In this document: positions 61,025-64,000 of the stretch, in pieces
Layout: each line of letters opens with the position of its first letter
Numbering within the stretch: position 1 is the first letter of the stretch
Source: Alloyangia pacifica
GTDB lineage: Bacteria; Pseudomonadota; Alphaproteobacteria; Rhodobacterales; Rhodobacteraceae
Length of the DNA: 64,000 nt
Reading direction: 5' to 3'
Assembly: GCF_020524285.1 (NCBI RefSeq)
Contig: NZ_JAIVKX010000012.1
Location: forward strand, 124,001-188,000
Notes under the pieces: generated by a model
The model's database searches: none
What the model saw: the letters and a program-made list of their open reading frames with translations, nothing else
Told to the model about the DNA's origin: nothing
Program-made: the position numbers and the translations under genes

Positions 61025-63088
61025 TCAGGCGAGCTGCGTGACCTCGCGGCGGAAGGGCAGGGCATCGCCGATGTCCGGCATGTCGAGTTCGCGGGCGTAG
61101 CGATGGCCGGCGTAGGTGGCCCAGGCGATGGGGCCGGGCGCGGCCGCGTCGCCGATCAGCTTGATCGACTTGATGCCGGCGTCGGCCCAGTCGGCCTCGC
61201 GCGCCTTGAGCTCATGATAGAGCGCGTCATCCGAGATTCGCGAGGCGACCATCACCACGGCCTCGCAGCCGATCGCCGAGGTCTGGCCGGTGTAGCTGCA
61301 TTCGGTCACCACCTCGCCGGACTTCAGCGCGGCGATGCCGGTGTTGAGCACGATCTTCACCCCGGCCTCGACCAGCCGCTTGTGGATTTCCGCCTGCTCG
61401 AGCGTGTTCAGTGTCCAGTCCGAGACGTAGGCCGAGGGGGTGACGAAGGTCACCGTGTAGCCCGCCTTGGCCAGCAGCTCGGCGAGGACGCCGCCCATGT
61501 AGTAGTGATCGTCGTCGAAGAGCACGACCTCGCCCTTCGGCAGCTTGCCGGCCATGATGTCATCGGGGGTGAACACCGGCATGGCGGGATCGGCGGGCAT
61601 CGGCGCGACGTGCTGGCGCGACACGCCGTCGGCGCGCCAGTGCGACCCGGTGGCGATACAGACGTTCTCGAAGCCGAACTCGAGGATCTCCTGGGCGCTC
61701 AGGCGGCTGTCGAAATAGGTCTCGGCATTGGCGCGCTGCGACAGCTGGTAGGTGCGATAGTCGACCACCCGGCCCCAGGCGGACAGCCCCGGCAGCAGGC
61801 GCTCGCGGCTGACGCGCCCGCCCAGCTCGGTGCCCGCCTCGGCCAGCGCCACGTCGTAGCCGCGCAGAGAGACGGCGCGCGCCGCCTCCAGCCCGGCCGG
61901 GCCGCCGCCGACGATCAGCACGTTGGAGCTGTCTCCCCTGGAGTTCATCTTCTCGGGGTGCCAGCCCTTGCGCCATTCCTCCATGAAGGTTGGGTTCTGG
62001 GTGCAGCGGCTGATCGACATGGTCATGTCGCCGGTGACGCAGATGTTGCAGCCGATGCACTCGCGAATGTCCTCGATCCGGCCTTCCTCCACCTTCTTGG
62101 GCAGGAAGGGATCGGCGATCGACGGGCGGGCGCAGCCGATGAAGTCGAGCACGCCCAGCTTCACCAGCCGCGCCATCACGTCGGGCGAAGTGAAGCGGCC
62201 GACGCCGACCACGGGTTTCGAGGTCAGCTCGCGGATGCCGGTGACCAGCGTCTCCTGCGCCGCCTCTTCCTTGAAACGCGACGGGCCCGAGCAATCCTCC
62301 CAGGTGCCCTGCGCCAAGTCCCAGAGGTCCGGCAGGTCGGCGTTCATCTCGATGAACTCGCGCAGCTCGGCATTGGAGAAGCCCAGCTTGCCGATGTGCT
62401 CGTCGAGGCTGACCCGCAGCGTCAGCCCCATGGTGTCTCCCACCGCGTCGCGCATGTCGGCGACCACCTCGTTGACGAAGCGGGCGCGGTTCTCCAGCGA
62501 GCCGCCGTATTCGTCCGAGCGCTGGTTGGTGGCGCGCGACAGGAAGTGCTGGAAGATGCCGAAGCCATGCGCGCCGTAGAGGCAGATCAGGTCGAACCCC
62601 GCCATCTTCGAGCGCTTGGCGGCGTTGACGAACCAGCGGCGCAGGTCGCGGATGTCGCTCTTGTCCATCGCGCGGGCCTGCACCGGGTCGTTGGTGAAGG
62701 TGCGGATCGGCAGGGCCGACGGCGCCAGCGGCACTTCCTTGGTGTAGAGGTTCGGCCCGTTGATCCCGGAATAGGCCAGCTGGATGCCCGCCAGAGCGCC
62801 CTTGGACTTCATCGCGTCGGACATGCGGCGCAGCGCCGGGATGTCGGCGTCGTCCCAGAGCCGCAGCTCGATGAAGGGGGTGATCTCCGAGGTGTGGTGC
62901 ATCTCGGTCTGCTCGGTGAAGATCACGCCCCAGCCGCCCTCGGCCTTAATGCCGCGCATCGCCGCCACGGCAGAGGGGTCGCGATAGCCGCCGCCATTGC
63001 AATGCGGCACCTGGTAGAAGCGGTTCTTCGCGGTGAGCGGGCCGATCTTGGCCGGTTCGAACAGAATGTCGTAGCTGGGATTTCGCAC
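61025..63088 (-). CDS. Trimethylamine-dehydrogenase-like FMN/4Fe-4S/FAD oxidoreductase
   Basis: 687 residues from a GTG with AGGAGA upstream. The old-yellow-enzyme TIM barrel holds Cys30 in RFYQVPHCNGGG, matching the residue that covalently binds FMN in trimethylamine dehydrogenase. The 4Fe-4S cysteines are Cys344, Cys347, Cys350 and Cys362 (CIGCNIC, then SRC). A C-terminal FAD/ADP-binding part follows (NVLIVGGGPAGLEAARAV). Pocket positions equivalent to Tyr60, Ser74 and Trp105 of trimethylamine dehydrogenase are Gln60, Glu74 and Ala105, so the substrate is likely a different N-methylated or secondary amine. Electrons would go to ETF. Confidence 0.85.
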   Translation of the reverse strand: MRNPSYDILFEPAKIGPLTAKNRFYQVPHCNGGGYRDPSAVAAMRGIKAEGGWGVIFTEQTEMHHTSEITPFIELRLWDDADIPALRRMSDAMKSKGALAGIQLAYSGINGPNLYTKEVPLAPSALPIRTFTNDPVQARAMDKSDIRDLRRWFVNAAKRSKMAGFDLICLYGAHGFGIFQHFLSRATNQRSDEYGGSLENRARFVNEVVADMRDAVGDTMGLTLRVSLDEHIGKLGFSNAELREFIEMNADLPDLWDLAQGTWEDCSGPSRFKEEAAQETLVTGIRELTSKPVVGVGRFTSPDVMARLVKLGVLDFIGCARPSIADPFLPKKVEEGRIEDIRECIGCNICVTGDMTMSISRCTQNPTFMEEWRKGWHPEKMNSRGDSSNVLIVGGGPAGLEAARAVSLRGYDVALAEAGTELGGRVSRERLLPGLSAWGRVVDYRTYQLSQRANAETYFDSRLSAQEILEFGFENVCIATGSHWRADGVSRQHVAPMPADPAMPVFTPDDIMAGKLPKGEVVLFDDDHYYMGGVLAELLAKAGYTVTFVTPSAYVSDWTLNTLEQAEIHKRLVEAGVKIVLNTGIAALKSGEVVTECSYTGQTSAIGCEAVVMVASRISDDALYHELKAREADWADAGIKSIKLIGDAAAPGPIAWATYAGHRYARELDMPDIGDALPFRREVTQLA

Positions 63089-63159
63089 CGTCGTCTCCTT
63101 GGCGGGCTGTGGCTTGCCGGTCGCGGAGAGTGATCCTGTGCGGGAGGCTCGGTGTAAAA

Positions 63160-63183
63160 TAAGCCTTCTGGAAGCGAGGCTTA
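63160..63183. promoter_or_regulatory. Candidate LysR-type operator upstream of the flavoprotein gene
   Basis: TAAGCCT / AGGCTTA inverted repeat with a ten-base spacer, a form that fits the T-N11-A dyads of LysR regulators. It is about 72 bp upstream of the flavoprotein GTG and 78 bp from the stop of the LysR gene, so the neighbouring LysR protein is a natural candidate to bind it. Confidence 0.5.
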
Positions 63184-63260
63184 ACCTGAACCTAATCGCA
63201 GATTAATGTGCCGCTATTTCCTTGGTTTGCGGAGATTTCGGCGCAGGGGATTCCCTTGCG

Positions 63261-64000
63261 TCAGGGCGCATCCCCCGCGGCGCGCAGGCCGGGTGCCCGC
63301 GTCGCGGTGATCTGCGTCCGGGCGTGGTCGACGAAGGCGCGGACGGTGCGCGAGCCCTGCGCCCCTTCGCTCATCAGCAGCCCGAGGTGCAGGCTGCGCA
63401 CCGGGCCGCTCAGCGGGATGAAGCGCAGGCGGCGTCCGTCGGGGGCAAGCTCGGTGACGGGGTGGGTGTTGGCCAGCCCGTAGCCGAAGCCATTGGCCAC
63501 CAGCGAGCGCATCACGGCGATGTCCCGGGTGCGCTCGGCGATCTGCGGGGTGATGCCGAGCTTGCTGAAGAACGACAGGAAATACTCGCTGCTCATCGGC
63601 AGATCGAGCAGCACCATCGGGTAGCTCGACAGATCCTCGGGGGTGACGCTCTCGCGCTCGGCCAGCGCGTGGGTCTCGTGTACGATGGCGAAGGGCGGCA
63701 GCTCGAACAGCGGCACGAAGTTCAGGTCCGAGGGCACGTTCAGATCGTAGGTCAGCGCCACGTCGATGCGGGCCGAGCGCAGCCCGTCGAACAGTTCCTG
63801 CTGGTCGCGCTCGAACTGGCGGAATTCGACCTCCGGCCAGATGTCGACGAAGCTGCGCCGAAGCTGCGGCAGCACGATCTGCGCGAAGGTCAGAAGGCAG
63901 CCGACGTTGAGCGGGCCGCGCACCTGTCCCGAGATGTCATTGGCCAGATCGCCGAGCGAATTGGCCTTGTCCAGCAGCTCGCGCGCCACGGTCATGAAGC
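63261..64000 (-). CDS. LysR-family transcriptional regulator, N-terminus cut by window edge
   Basis: The visible part, about 245 residues, is the LysR substrate-binding domain: SGQVRGPLNVGCLLTFAQIV, LPQLRRSFVDIWPEVEFRQF, LRSARIDVALTYDLNVPSDL and VMRSLVANGFGYGLANTHPV. The helix-turn-helix lies beyond the right edge of the window, and the frame continues through it. It is on the same strand as, and upstream of, the amine-dehydrogenase-like gene, and probably controls that cluster. Confidence 0.88.
   Translation of the reverse strand, partial: FMTVARELLDKANSLGDLANDISGQVRGPLNVGCLLTFAQIVLPQLRRSFVDIWPEVEFRQFERDQQELFDGLRSARIDVALTYDLNVPSDLNFVPLFELPPFAIVHETHALAERESVTPEDLSSYPMVLLDLPMSSEYFLSFFSKLGITPQIAERTRDIAVMRSLVANGFGYGLANTHPVTELAPDGRRLRFIPLSGPVRSLHLGLLMSEGAQGSRTVRAFVDHARTQITATRAPGLRAAGDAP

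Overview
The window is an ordinary, densely coded chromosomal segment of an alphaproteobacterium. It most resembles the family Rhodobacteraceae (Roseobacter group). The evidence is the high GC content, the gene orders (SDHAF4 / rsmB / heparinase-like / purH; pccB / small genes / pccA / methylmalonyl-CoA mutase; ppx-ppk), the short alphaproteobacterial ProS, a BamF-type (DUF3035) lipoprotein, an ScfR/PccR-type regulator and an aa3-type CtaD. I cannot name the genus from sequence alone. I see no rRNA, tRNA, CRISPR array, insertion sequence, prophage or replication origin.

Layout. 1-8.7 kb: pmbA (cut by the left edge), a secreted phosphodiester glycosidase, rbfA, dapB, an SDHAF4-like gene, rsmB, a heparinase II/III-like gene and purH. 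8.7-11.2 kb: a PQQ-dependent membrane glucose dehydrogenase encoded as two separate reading frames. 11.5-22.1 kb: envelope and housekeeping genes (serine hydrolase, lspA, bamF-like, two M16 peptidases, dapA, lytic transglycosylase, ubiH-like, HAD nucleotidase). 22.2-28.2 kb: a GntR regulator, a glycosyltransferase with an MshEN-like front domain behind a Shine-Dalgarno-sequestering hairpin, carA, gatB/yqeY, a second glycosyltransferase and DUF2244. 28.2-34.4 kb: metallophosphoesterase, ctaD with a perfect FNR-type box upstream, amidase, an Excalibur-like lipoprotein and gatCA. 34.8-47.4 kb: the propionyl-CoA module, namely an ScfR-family regulator, a Bcr/CflA transporter, pccB, five small genes (three encoding lipoproteins or short secreted proteins), pccA and methylmalonyl-CoA mutase, which together would carry propionyl-CoA towards succinyl-CoA. 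47.6-57.8 kb: VOC and GNAT proteins, a TerB/J-domain protein, a nuclease-fold protein, the ppx/ppk polyphosphate pair, an AI-2E-type permease and proS. 58-64 kb: a catabolic-looking group of amidohydrolase, polyamine-type binding protein (with an in-frame amber codon), trimethylamine-dehydrogenase-like flavoprotein and a LysR regulator cut by the right edge.

The most interesting signals are small. They are: a four-copy intergenic repeat whose two end boxes are conserved while a central hairpin changes sequence but keeps pairing; TTTGC operator-like repeats at both scfR and pccB; the 14-bp hairpin that occludes the ribosome binding site of the XagB-like glycosyltransferase; the split glucose dehydrogenase; the amber codon 16 codons before the natural end of the binding protein; and an amine dehydrogenase relative that keeps the flavin-linking Cys30 but has changed the substrate-pocket residues. 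I did not find an obvious new multi-gene defence or mobile system.
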